This document shows, in pieces, positions 24,407 through 31,743 of a stretch of DNA of 64,000 bases. This stretch comes from Hymenobacter gummosus (GTDB taxonomy: Bacteria > Bacteroidota > Bacteroidia > Cytophagales > Hymenobacteraceae), in contig NZ_RXOF01000006.1 in the NCBI RefSeq assembly GCF_003970915.1, positions 1-64,000 of the forward strand, given 5' to 3'. Position numbers and translations under genes: made by a program. The notes beneath the pieces are model-generated. The model worked only from the letters and a program-made list of their open reading frames with translations. It was not told the DNA's origin and did no database searches. Position 1 is the first letter of the stretch, and each line of letters begins with the position of its first letter.

Positions 24407-25120
24407 CTACCGCAGCAGGCCCTGCGCCACCGGCAGCGCCCGCGTGGCCCACTGCCGCATCTGCGCGCCGGAGTAGTGCAGGCCGTCGGGGGCAAACTGG
24501 GCCGGGTCGCCGGCGGCGCTGCGGGTCAGGTCGGTGATGTTCAGGAAGGCCACGCCGGCCGCGGCGCACTCCTGCTGGGCGGCGGCGTTGAACTGGTCGA
24601 TTTCGCGGCTGATGCGCGCCCGGTCGTAGGTCTGCCCCGTCGGCGACTGGCCCCAATCGGGGATGGACAGCACCAGCACCCGCCCGGGCCGATTGCCGGC
24701 AAAGCGGGTGGCCGTGGTCAGCAGCTGGCGAAACTCCGTGCGGTACTGGCTGAGCGGTAGGCCCTGAAACTGGTTGTTCACCCCAATCAGCAAGGTCACC
24801 AGCTCGTAGGTTTTCTGGTTGCCCGAAGTGGCAATGGCCTGCTGCAGGTTGGTGGTGGTCCAGCCCGTTTGGGCAATGATGTCGGGCGCCTGAATCTGCC
24901 CGCCGCTGAGGGCGGCCAGCTGCACCGGCCAGCGGTCCGCTTCCGGCACGCTCTGCCCGATGGTGTAGGAGTCGCCCAAGGCCAGGTAGCTGACGCCGGT
25001 GCTGGTGGGTGGCTGCGGCGCGGGGCCAGGGCCAGTGGTGGGCTCGGGAGCGGCCTGGGTGCAGCCGAAGTAGAGCAACGAGGCAAACAGCAGGGACAGC
25101 AGGCAGAGCAGGCGTATCAT
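24407..25120 (-). CDS. SGNH/GDSL hydrolase lipoprotein
   Basis: 237 residues from ATG 25120, chosen because it gives a compact lipoprotein signal (MIRLLCLLSLLFASLLYFGC, Cys20). ATG 25138 would add six residues. Block I LALGDSYTIG carries the nucleophile Ser, block III is LIGVNNQFQG (Asn), and block V DGLHYS holds the Asp/His pair. It is expected to be an esterase or lipase anchored in the envelope. The substrate is unknown. It is divergent from the 222-residue gene, and the 42-bp repeat array lies between them. Confidence 0.9.
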   Translation of the reverse strand: MIRLLCLLSLLFASLLYFGCTQAAPEPTTGPGPAPQPPTSTGVSYLALGDSYTIGQSVPEADRWPVQLAALSGGQIQAPDIIAQTGWTTTNLQQAIATSGNQKTYELVTLLIGVNNQFQGLPLSQYRTEFRQLLTTATRFAGNRPGRVLVLSIPDWGQSPTGQTYDRARISREIDQFNAAAQQECAAAGVAFLNITDLTRSAAGDPAQFAPDGLHYSGAQMRQWATRALPVAQGLLR

Positions 25121-25286
25121 AGAGGGAGGCTGGCGCATAGCCTTACCTACGTAGCCACCGGGCCGCACAGATGCCAGGGCCGCGCGCCGAAGATGCCGAG
25201 CAGCAAGCCTGTTCGGTACTTACCTGGCCTCCTTACCCCGCGCCGCCTTGGCCACTGCGGGTTCCTATCTCCCCTTCTGATGCGGT

Positions 25287-25475
25287 AACGGGGCTTTTAC
25301 AAGCACGCCAAGCCATTTTCTGCCTGACAAAAACGGTTTTATAAGCACGCAAAACGGTGTTTGACTCGATAAAACTCGTTTTACAAGCACGCGAAAGCAT
25401 TTTTAGCAGGGCGAAACTGGTTTTGCGTACTCGCAAAACCAGTTTTATTGCGACAAAAGTCGTTTTGCGAGTTCT
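25287..25475. repeat. Degenerate 42-bp tandem repeat, about 4.5 units
   Basis: Units begin, in the minus direction, at 25475, 25433, 25391, 25349 and 25307. Each has a GTTTT-A/G-C-A-AGCACGC-like core, and several carry short palindromes. The strongest is a 12-bp stem with 4-base loop at 25416-25443. Read on the minus strand, the units give 14-residue repeats (RTRKTTFVAIKLVL, RVRKTSFALLKMLS and so on), but the frame only has a TTG start. It occupies most of the 437-base gap between the SGNH gene and the next gene. Confidence 0.7.
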
Positions 25476-25557
25476 AAATTTTATTTTTATCAAATAGCAG
25501 CCGTAAAACCGGCCATTCCATTACCTTATTGCCACTTACTTCAATTCCCTAAGTGTC

Positions 25558-26226
25558 ATGGAAACTACCCCTGCGCCCAAGTCGCGCAAAACTCCTCTCC
25601 TACCCGCCAACGACCAGCAGCTAGCGGCGCTGGCGGTGTTTGCGGCCCAGCGCTGGCAAGCCGAAAGCTGGCTGACCTTGCGCCACAGCACGGCCGCCCA
25701 GTTCTTGCAGCAGGCCCAGGCCTACGAAACGGCCGTGTCGTCGCGCCAGCAGCTCGGCGCCGCCCGCCCCATCGACGCCGACGAACTGCTCAACCTCGAC
25801 GCGCAGATTGACGAAACGCTCTACCGCGTCAAAAACCGCCTCGTCGATAAGTACGGCAAGAAATCGGCCGTGGCGCACTACCCCACCGTGGGCATTACCA
25901 AGTACAACGGCGCCTACGTGCTCGACCGGGACCGTATTCGCAGGGCGGCCGCCTTGCAAACGCTGGTGAAAGGCCTCAGCACCGAAAAAATCACCGACGG
26001 CGACTACGGCCTCTCCTTTTGGCAGCCCATTGCCGAGCGGTACCAGCAGCTGGTCGGGCAGCTCACCGACACCAGCGGCGCCGTTTCCAAAGCCGTCAGC
26101 CACAAGGACACCATGCGCGACACGGTGGAAACCGTGCTCAGCAGCCTGGCTAAAGTCCTCGACGGCAACTACCCCGGCAAGCAGGACTACAAGGCCCAGC
26201 TGCGCGCCTGGGGCTTTCAGAAGTAG
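25558..26226 (+). CDS. Protein of unknown function, 222 residues
   Basis: No family is recognised. The protein starts with a Pro/Lys-rich tail (ETTPAPKSRKTPLLP), is then largely helical and hydrophilic, has no signal peptide or membrane segment, and contains VKNRLVDKYGKKSAVAHYPTVGI and SFWQPIAERYQQLVGQL stretches. It is followed by a strong terminator, so it is probably a separate transcript from the ATPase/nuclease pair. Base composition is GC-rich like the rest of the chromosome. Confidence 0.7.
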   Translation: METTPAPKSRKTPLLPANDQQLAALAVFAAQRWQAESWLTLRHSTAAQFLQQAQAYETAVSSRQQLGAARPIDADELLNLDAQIDETLYRVKNRLVDKYGKKSAVAHYPTVGITKYNGAYVLDRDRIRRAAALQTLVKGLSTEKITDGDYGLSFWQPIAERYQQLVGQLTDTSGAVSKAVSHKDTMRDTVETVLSSLAKVLDGNYPGKQDYKAQLRAWGFQK

Positions 26227-26246
26227 TCGTCAGGCTTTTCGCGTAG

Positions 26247-26284
26247 TAAAACGGCCGCTGTTCCCGGGGAACAGCGGCCGTTTT
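26247..26284. terminator. Bidirectional intrinsic terminator
   Basis: AAAACGGCCGCTGTTCC pairs perfectly with GGAACAGCGGCCGTTTT around a CGGG loop. It separates the 222-residue gene from the ATPase operon. Confidence 0.9.
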
Positions 26285-26294
26285 GCGTTGTTGT

Positions 26295-26302
26295 TACCTT
26301 TG
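26295..26302 (+). promoter_or_regulatory. -7 element for the ATPase-nuclease operon
   Basis: TACCTTTG, 24 bases before ATG 26327 and just after the terminator. No TTG is found at the expected -33 distance. Confidence 0.5.
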
Positions 26303-26326
26303 GCGCCTGCCTCTGACTTTGGAATT

Positions 26327-27547
26327 ATGAACGAGCAACTGATTGTCAAAAACTTCGGCCCGATTAAAGATGCCACGGTGGACTTCAAGAAAGTCACGGT
26401 GTTTATCGGGCCGACTGGTGGGGGGAAAAGTACGCTGGCGAAGCTGGCGGCAATATTTAGAAAATCTGGCTTGCTAAATCTTTTGGAGGCTGATGCTAGC
26501 GCCAATCAGATACTAGAGGGATATGGATTAGATGGATATCTAAAACCACGAAAATCTTATGTAAGATGGCTCAATAGTGAAGGAACAATCTTTGATTTTG
26601 GCAAAGGCGGAAGCAACAAAAATGACATCAAAGAAATCGTAGATAGCATCTATGCAGAAACTTTTGACATGAAAGATCATGAGTTAGAAAGACACCTTAA
26701 CAGGATACTTAAAAAGAAAAAATTTCAACATATTCCAAAAAGTTTTTTAGAAGAAGCAAAAAAGAAAAAGGAAGAGATATTTAAAAAATATATAATCGAG
26801 AGCATTATAAAAAAAGAGCTATACACATCTTCAGCGGAATACATTCCAGCGGAAAGAATCTTCCTTTCATCTATAGAAAATTCATGGGCTGGCATAGTCA
26901 GAGATGACATAAATCTACCCAAAGTCTTGGTAGACTTTGCCAATACGTACTCCAAAGCAAGGACACAAGTAAAAAAAATAGACATAGATTTTCTCTCCTT
27001 GACTTACATATTCAAGAACAATGATGATTATATCAAAATTGACAACAAGACAAATATCCCGTTGCACAAGTCCGCAAGTGGAATTCAATCAACAATACCG
27101 CTAATAATAGCAATGGAATGGTTGTCCAAGCAAAAAGACATCTTAAGAAGCTTTGTAATAGAAGAACCCGAACTCAATTTATATCCATCTACACAAACAA
27201 GCTTACTAACTTGGATACTAACAAAATGCTATTTCAACAAAAACGAACTAATCATTACAACTCACAGTCCATACATTCTCTCCCACCTCAACTTACTGCT
27301 CTATGCCTACCAAGTAGCCGAAAAGCATCCTGACCGCAGAGAAGCTGTGGCCGCTATTGTGCCCGAAGCGAGCTGGATTAATCCTAAGGATTTCGCTTGC
27401 TACCACGTCGGCGAAGGTACAGTACGCTCATTGGTCAATGACGAGTTAGGCTTAATCGACAATAATGAGTTAGACAACATATCCGGCGATAAAGCCGACG
27501 CCTTCGATCAACTTATTCGTATTAACCGCGGCTTCGCTCGTGCTTAG
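26327..27547 (+). CDS. OLD/AAA15-type ATPase, candidate defence protein
   Basis: 406 residues. All ABC/SMC-type ATPase motifs are present: Walker A GPTGGGKST (28-36), signature-like SASGIQS (249-255), Walker B SFVIEEPE (275-282) and the H-loop TTHSP (311-315). A Lys-rich helical insertion (about 125-165) resembles a short coiled-coil arm. There is no C-terminal TOPRIM domain, unlike OLD nucleases. The central part of the gene (about 26455-27330) is strikingly AT-rich against GC-rich neighbours, which suggests horizontal origin. Its TAG stop overlaps the GTG start of the next gene by 8 bases, so the two products are coupled. Homologous ATPases occur in PARIS, Septu and similar anti-phage systems. 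The defence role here is inferred from that. Confidence 0.88.
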   Translation: MNEQLIVKNFGPIKDATVDFKKVTVFIGPTGGGKSTLAKLAAIFRKSGLLNLLEADASANQILEGYGLDGYLKPRKSYVRWLNSEGTIFDFGKGGSNKNDIKEIVDSIYAETFDMKDHELERHLNRILKKKKFQHIPKSFLEEAKKKKEEIFKKYIIESIIKKELYTSSAEYIPAERIFLSSIENSWAGIVRDDINLPKVLVDFANTYSKARTQVKKIDIDFLSLTYIFKNNDDYIKIDNKTNIPLHKSASGIQSTIPLIIAMEWLSKQKDILRSFVIEEPELNLYPSTQTSLLTWILTKCYFNKNELIITTHSPYILSHLNLLLYAYQVAEKHPDRREAVAAIVPEASWINPKDFACYHVGEGTVRSLVNDELGLIDNNELDNISGDKADAFDQLIRINRGFARA

Positions 27548-28109
27548 AGAATTTCGATTATCATTTCAGCAGCAGATGCGCGGCGGGGGCTGCGTGGCGT
27601 CGAATACCGAAGCAGAGTTCTTCGTACATGATCCACCGGCACCCAGCCCTGATCCGTGCTACATGTACAGCGGCACACTGCAATCAGTGTTCGATTTGCG
27701 CGTAGTAAATGCGCGCAACCGAGAAATCCATCTGATAGCTGTGGATAAATGCCTGTATCCGTATGGCGGAGAAGAAACTCGCTGTGACTGTGCCCTTGTG
27801 GCACAGGACAGGCTTTATCTGGTCGAGTTTAAGAAACCCGAATTGGAACAATCCGCCGATGGGAAGCAACGCCACGCCAATGCCAGTGACTGCCTGAGAC
27901 AATTAGCCGCTTCGCTCAAGGACTTTTATGAGCGCGGCATTGTTGAGAGAGGCTCTCTAGTAATTGCGCATGCTTGCGTTGGCTATACCCATCCAACCCC
28001 TTACAACGGGGCCAATTATCGAACGCTCACCGCGGCATTCGACTTGCACACGGCAGATATACCGGTCCAGATTAAGTTGATTGTGGATAATAAGATGGTT
28101 ATTAGCTGA
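27540..28109 (+). CDS. PD-(D/E)XK-like nuclease, partner of the ATPase
   Basis: 189 residues from GTG 27540. A PD-(D/E)XK-type active site is suggested by D83 in RCDCALVAQD followed by VEFKK (E96, K98), that is D-x12-ExK on adjacent beta strands, with a downstream helix carrying Gln121 (CLRQLAASLKDFY). The protein has no signal peptide. It overlaps the ATPase gene by 8 bases and is expected to be made with it. A nuclease that depends on an OLD-like ATPase sensor is a common defence layout. I do not recognise this family by name, and the nuclease assignment rests on the short motif. Confidence 0.7.
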   Translation: MLREFRLSFQQQMRGGGCVASNTEAEFFVHDPPAPSPDPCYMYSGTLQSVFDLRVVNARNREIHLIAVDKCLYPYGGEETRCDCALVAQDRLYLVEFKKPELEQSADGKQRHANASDCLRQLAASLKDFYERGIVERGSLVIAHACVGYTHPTPYNGANYRTLTAAFDLHTADIPVQIKLIVDNKMVIS

Positions 28110-28171
28110 CGTCAGCACGCGAGATTGGCTATGCCTTCCTGCGGTTCTTCGCTGCGCTCTGAATGACGTTC
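28107..28171. repeat. Interspersed repeat family A, half copy (right side of accessory segment)
   Basis: The sequence from CAGCACGCGAGATTGGC to GAATGACGTTC is homologous to the reverse complement of 24256-24313. It is a single arm without its partner. Confidence 0.65.
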
Positions 28172-28192
28172 TTTTGGATTTCGCACATAACG

Positions 28193-28231
28193 CAAAATCG
28201 CCCCGCCGGACGAATCCAGCGGGGCGGTTTC
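28193..28231 (-). terminator. Terminator of dxs
   Basis: The minus strand has CCCCGCTGG, a 4-base loop and CCGGCGGGG with short A/T flanks. It sits 19 bases past the dxs stop. Confidence 0.8.
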
Positions 28232-28249
28232 AGTTGCAGCTTGGAGCGG

Positions 28250-30193
28250 CTAGCGCAGCAGCTTGCTCGTGCGGGCGTCCGTCACCTTGGCCTGCATGTC
28301 GCGCACGGCTTGGGCAATGCCGGCGGCGTCGTATCCGCATTCCTTGTACAGCTCGTCCTGGGAGCCGTGCTCCACCACGCGGTCGGGAATGCCGAGGCGC
28401 TTGACGGGCAGGCTGTAGCCGTGGTCGGCCATGAACTCCAGCACGGCGGCGCCGAAGCCCCCGGGCAGGCAACCGTCTTCCACCGTCACCACGGCCTTGT
28501 AGCGGCTGAATACCTGGTGCAGCAGCTCCTCGTCGAGGGGCTTGCAGAAGCGCAGGTCGTAGTGGCCGGTGTCGAGGCCTTCGGTGAGCAGTTGCTGGGT
28601 GGCGCGCACGGCGTAGTTGCCGATGTGGCCCAGGCTGAGGATGGCTACATCGCCCTGGCCTTCGCGGACGGTGCGGCCGGTACCCACGGCAATGCGCTGC
28701 AGGGGCCGGCGCCACTCCGGCATCACGCCTTCGCCGCGGGGGTAGCGAATGGTGAAGGGGCCGGCGTTTTCGGGCAGCGTGGCGGTGTACATCAGGTTGC
28801 GCAGCTCCTCCTCGTTCATGGGCGAGGCCACGACCATATTGGGCACGCAGCGCATGTAGGCCAGGTCGTAGGCGCCGTGGTGGGTGGCGCCGTCGGCCCC
28901 GGCAAAGCCGGCGCGGTCGAGGCAGAAGACCACGTGCAGGTTCTGCAGGGCCACGTCGTGCACCACCTGGTCGTAGGCGCGCTGCATAAACGACGAGTAG
29001 ATGTTGCAGAACGGCACCAGCCCCTGCGTGGCGAGGCCCGCGGAGAAAGTAACGGCGTGCTGCTCGGCAATGCCCACGTCGAAGGCGCGGTCGGGCATGG
29101 CCTTCATCATGATGTTCAGGGAGCAGCCCGAAGGCATAGCCGGCGTCACGCCCATGATTTTGGGGTTCTGCTCGGCCAGCTCCACCATCGTGTGCCCGAA
29201 CACGTCCTGGTACTTGGGCGGCTGGGGCTTGTCGGGGACTTTCTTGTAAATCTCGCCGGTGATTTTATCGAACAGCCCGGGCGCGTGCCACAGGGTCTGG
29301 TCTTTTTCGGCCAGCGCGTAGCCCTTGCCCTTCACCGTCACGCAGTGCAGCAGCTTGGGCCCCGGAATCGACTTCAAGTCCTTCAGAATAGCGGCCAAAT
29401 GCTGCACGTCGTGCCCGTCGACGGGGCCGAAGTAGCGGAACTTCAGCGACTCGAACAGGTTGCTCTGCTTCATCAGCGTCGCCTTCATGGCCGACTCGAC
29501 CTTGCTGGCAATGGCCTGCGGGTTGGGCCCGAACTTGGAGAGCTTGCCGAGCACGTTCCACAGCTCGTCGCGCACGCGGTTGTAGGTGCGCGAGGTAGTA
29601 ATGTCGGTGAGGTATTCCTTGAGCGCGCCCACGTTGGGGTCGATGCTCATGCAGTTGTCGTTGAGGATGACCAGCAGGTTGGTGTTGGCCACGCCGGCGT
29701 GGTTCAGGGCCTCGAAGGCCATACCGGCCGTCATAGCCCCGTCGCCGATAACGGCAATGTGCTGCCGGTCGAATTCCTTTTTGTAGTCGGAGGCCACGGC
29801 CATGCCCAGCGCCGCCCCGATGCTGGTGCTGCTGTGCCCCACGCCGAAAGCATCGTACTCGCTTTCCGAGCGTTTGGGGAAGCCCGACAGGCCCTGGTAC
29901 TTGCGGTTGGTGTGGAACTGATTGCGGCGGCCGGTCAGGATTTTGTGGCCGTAGGCCTGGTGGCCGACGTCCCACACCAGCTGGTCGTAGGGCGTGTTGA
30001 AGACGTAGTGCAGGGCTACCGACAGCTCTACCACGCCCAGCGAGGCGCCGAAGTGTCCGCCGTAGATGGACACCGAATCGATGATAAACTGCCGCAGCTC
30101 CTGGCTCAGCTGGACCAGCTGGTCTTCGCGCAACTCTTTCAGGTCGGCAGGCGAGTTTATCGCCGCCAGCAGGGGTCCGGGTTCAACAATCAT
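28250..30193 (-). CDS. dxs: 1-deoxy-D-xylulose-5-phosphate synthase
   Basis: 647 residues, typical length. Thiamine diphosphate binding is shown by GDGAMTAGMAFEALNHAG (GDG...N type), and the N-terminal GGHFGASLGVVELSVALHYV and WDVGHQAYGHKILTGR are DXS landmarks. The C-terminal transketolase-type domains include the FRIGxPD-like end (LGIPDRVVEHGSQDEL). The enzyme condenses pyruvate and glyceraldehyde 3-phosphate in the first step of the MEP isoprenoid pathway. It starts at ATG 30193. Confidence 0.97.
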   Translation of the reverse strand: MIVEPGPLLAAINSPADLKELREDQLVQLSQELRQFIIDSVSIYGGHFGASLGVVELSVALHYVFNTPYDQLVWDVGHQAYGHKILTGRRNQFHTNRKYQGLSGFPKRSESEYDAFGVGHSSTSIGAALGMAVASDYKKEFDRQHIAVIGDGAMTAGMAFEALNHAGVANTNLLVILNDNCMSIDPNVGALKEYLTDITTSRTYNRVRDELWNVLGKLSKFGPNPQAIASKVESAMKATLMKQSNLFESLKFRYFGPVDGHDVQHLAAILKDLKSIPGPKLLHCVTVKGKGYALAEKDQTLWHAPGLFDKITGEIYKKVPDKPQPPKYQDVFGHTMVELAEQNPKIMGVTPAMPSGCSLNIMMKAMPDRAFDVGIAEQHAVTFSAGLATQGLVPFCNIYSSFMQRAYDQVVHDVALQNLHVVFCLDRAGFAGADGATHHGAYDLAYMRCVPNMVVASPMNEEELRNLMYTATLPENAGPFTIRYPRGEGVMPEWRRPLQRIAVGTGRTVREGQGDVAILSLGHIGNYAVRATQQLLTEGLDTGHYDLRFCKPLDEELLHQVFSRYKAVVTVEDGCLPGGFGAAVLEFMADHGYSLPVKRLGIPDRVVEHGSQDELYKECGYDAAGIAQAVRDMQAKVTDARTSKLLR

Positions 30194-30289
30194 CGGAAGG
30201 TAGTTACGGCAGCAGGTGGGAGTAGTGGGCTAACTCGCTTAACAGCCAGATTGTTGCGGGGAGCCAACAATGAAGCATGAGCTAGCGGG

Positions 30290-30297
30290 CAAAGGTA
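30290..30297 (-). promoter_or_regulatory. -7 element for dxs
   Basis: TACCTTTG on the minus strand, 96 bases before the dxs ATG. No -33 TTG is found at the normal distance. Confidence 0.45.
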
Positions 30298-30357
30298 CGA
30301 TATTTTCAAAGTGGCGGTTGGGGTTAGCAGGTTATCATTCGACCGGCAGAACGGCCA

Positions 30358-30592
30358 CTCCCCTCCTCAGTTGAGGAGGGGACGCGGTGCCTTCGGCACC
30401 GCTGGGGTGGTTGCGTCGTTGCTGATGCCAGATAGTAATTTCCCTTGGGCCTGAGCAGCACCGCGCCGGCCATCGGTAATAAATCTGTAATCCATTAGCG
30501 GCGGTTGCGGTTTAAGCAACGTCAGCAACGATTCAACCACCCCAGCCGCCGCTAAAGCGGCGGCGTCCCCTCCTTATCTGAGGAGGGGAATT
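30358..30592. repeat. Interspersed repeat family B, paired copies
   Basis: Left element 30358-30413 and right element 30533-30592 both carry a CCCCTCCTnAnnTGAGGAGGGG palindrome, an internal GC-rich hairpin (GGTGCCTTCGGCACC on the left, GCCGCCGCTAAAGCGGCGGC on the right) and a GGGGTGGTTG / CAACCACCCC end. They face each other in the 473-base gap between dxs and the next gene. No gene lies in the gap. Confidence 0.7.
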
Positions 30593-30635
30593 GTGGTTCT
30601 GCCACTTTTGGGCCACCCGCCGGGGCCCGGCTCCG

Positions 30636-30643
30636 TACTTTTG
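30636..30643 (+). promoter_or_regulatory. -7 element before the LPG-synthase-like gene
   Basis: TACTTTTG, 23 bases before ATG 30667. A TTG lies at 30608-30610, a 25-base gap, longer than in the well-supported promoters here. Confidence 0.45.
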
Positions 30644-30666
30644 CCTGTCACCAACGCTCCCCCCGC

Positions 30667-31743
30667 ATGACCACGCCCCAGCAGGACCGCCAGCTGCTCG
30701 ATAAACTGTCGCCTTCGCGCATGCTGCTGCCGGTCGTCATCGGCCTTGGGGTGGTCGGGTTTATGTTCTGGCGCAGCTATAAGCCCGGCGACCTGGCCGG
30801 CCTGGCCAATGCCAAGCCGCTGTGGCTGTTCATCACCCTGCTGGTGCTGCTGGCCCGCGACTTCGGCTACATGTACCGCATCCGCCACATTGCCGAGAAA
30901 AAGCTGTCGTGGAAGCAGAGCGTCGACGTGATTATGATCTGGGAGTTTGCCTCCTGCCTGCTGCCCTCGGCGGTGGGCGGCACGGCCATTGCCTCGCTGC
31001 TGCTCAATAAGGAGGGCATTCCGCTGGGTAAGTCCCTGGCCTACATCATGGTCACGGCCATGCTCGACAACCTGTACTTCGTGGTGGCCGGGCCGCTGGT
31101 GTGGCTGCTGGCCGGCCACCACATTTTCCCCCACGAGACGCTGGGCTCGGGCGGCCTGGTAACGACGCTGAAAGTTGCGTTCTGGGTCAGCTACGTATTC
31201 ACAATGGCGTATTCGGCCCTGATGGCCTACGCGCTGTTTGTCAATCCGCACTCGGTGAAACGCTTTCTGGTGCGGTTTTTCTCGCTGAAGGGTTTGCACC
31301 GCTGGCGTCGCCGGGCCTACCACCACGGGCTGGAAATGGTGCACGCCTCGGCCGAGCTGCGCGGCAACGGCGCCCGGTACTGGGCCGAAGCGGCCTTGAG
31401 CACGGCCTTTGTGTGGACGGCCCGCTACCTGGTTATTGGCTGCCTGATTGCCGCCTTTATCAACGTGGAGTGGGGCGAGTTCGGGACCATCTTCGCGCGC
31501 AACCTCGTGTATAAAGTGGTGCTGCTGATTGCCATTACGCCCGGTGGCGCGGGTTTCGCGGAGGGCGCCTTCCCGATGTTCTTCCGCTCCTTCGCCGGCT
31601 CGGATACCATGACCAACTTCATCCTGCTGCTCTACCGCATCGTCACGTACTACCTCTACCTCGTGCTGGGCACCATCTTCCTGCCGCGCTGGGTGGGCCG
31701 GGTGTTTGGCAAGCAGGCGGCCCGGGAGGTTATGGCGTCGTAG
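30667..31743 (+). CDS. Lysylphosphatidylglycerol synthase-type transmembrane protein
   Basis: 358 residues with about eight transmembrane segments. The family patterns FASCLLPSAVGGTAIASLLLN (LPxxxGG type) and ITPGGAGFAEGAFPMFFRSF are diagnostic of the LPG_synthase_TM (flippase-like, UPF0104) family. There is no C-terminal aminoacyltransferase domain, so this is the membrane-only type. The lipid moved is unknown. Its 3' end overlaps the convergent erythromycin-esterase gene by 14 bases. Confidence 0.88.
   Translation: MTTPQQDRQLLDKLSPSRMLLPVVIGLGVVGFMFWRSYKPGDLAGLANAKPLWLFITLLVLLARDFGYMYRIRHIAEKKLSWKQSVDVIMIWEFASCLLPSAVGGTAIASLLLNKEGIPLGKSLAYIMVTAMLDNLYFVVAGPLVWLLAGHHIFPHETLGSGGLVTTLKVAFWVSYVFTMAYSALMAYALFVNPHSVKRFLVRFFSLKGLHRWRRRAYHHGLEMVHASAELRGNGARYWAEAALSTAFVWTARYLVIGCLIAAFINVEWGEFGTIFARNLVYKVVLLIAITPGGAGFAEGAFPMFFRSFAGSDTMTNFILLLYRIVTYYLYLVLGTIFLPRWVGRVFGKQAAREVMAS

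Noticed and set aside
25233..25493. 86-codon minus-strand ORF made of 14-residue repeats
   Set aside because: Only a TTG start, no signal or partner, and the frame follows simply from a 42-bp period. It is reported as a DNA repeat instead, though a repeat protein is not excluded.
24256..28171. Idea that the accessory segment is a complete transposon
   Set aside because: No transposase, integrase or target-site duplication is visible inside. The bracketing repeats belong to a common family.
28163..30280. 705-codon plus-strand frame opposite dxs
   Set aside because: Shadow frame rich in His, Val and Gly. dxs is unmistakable on the other strand.
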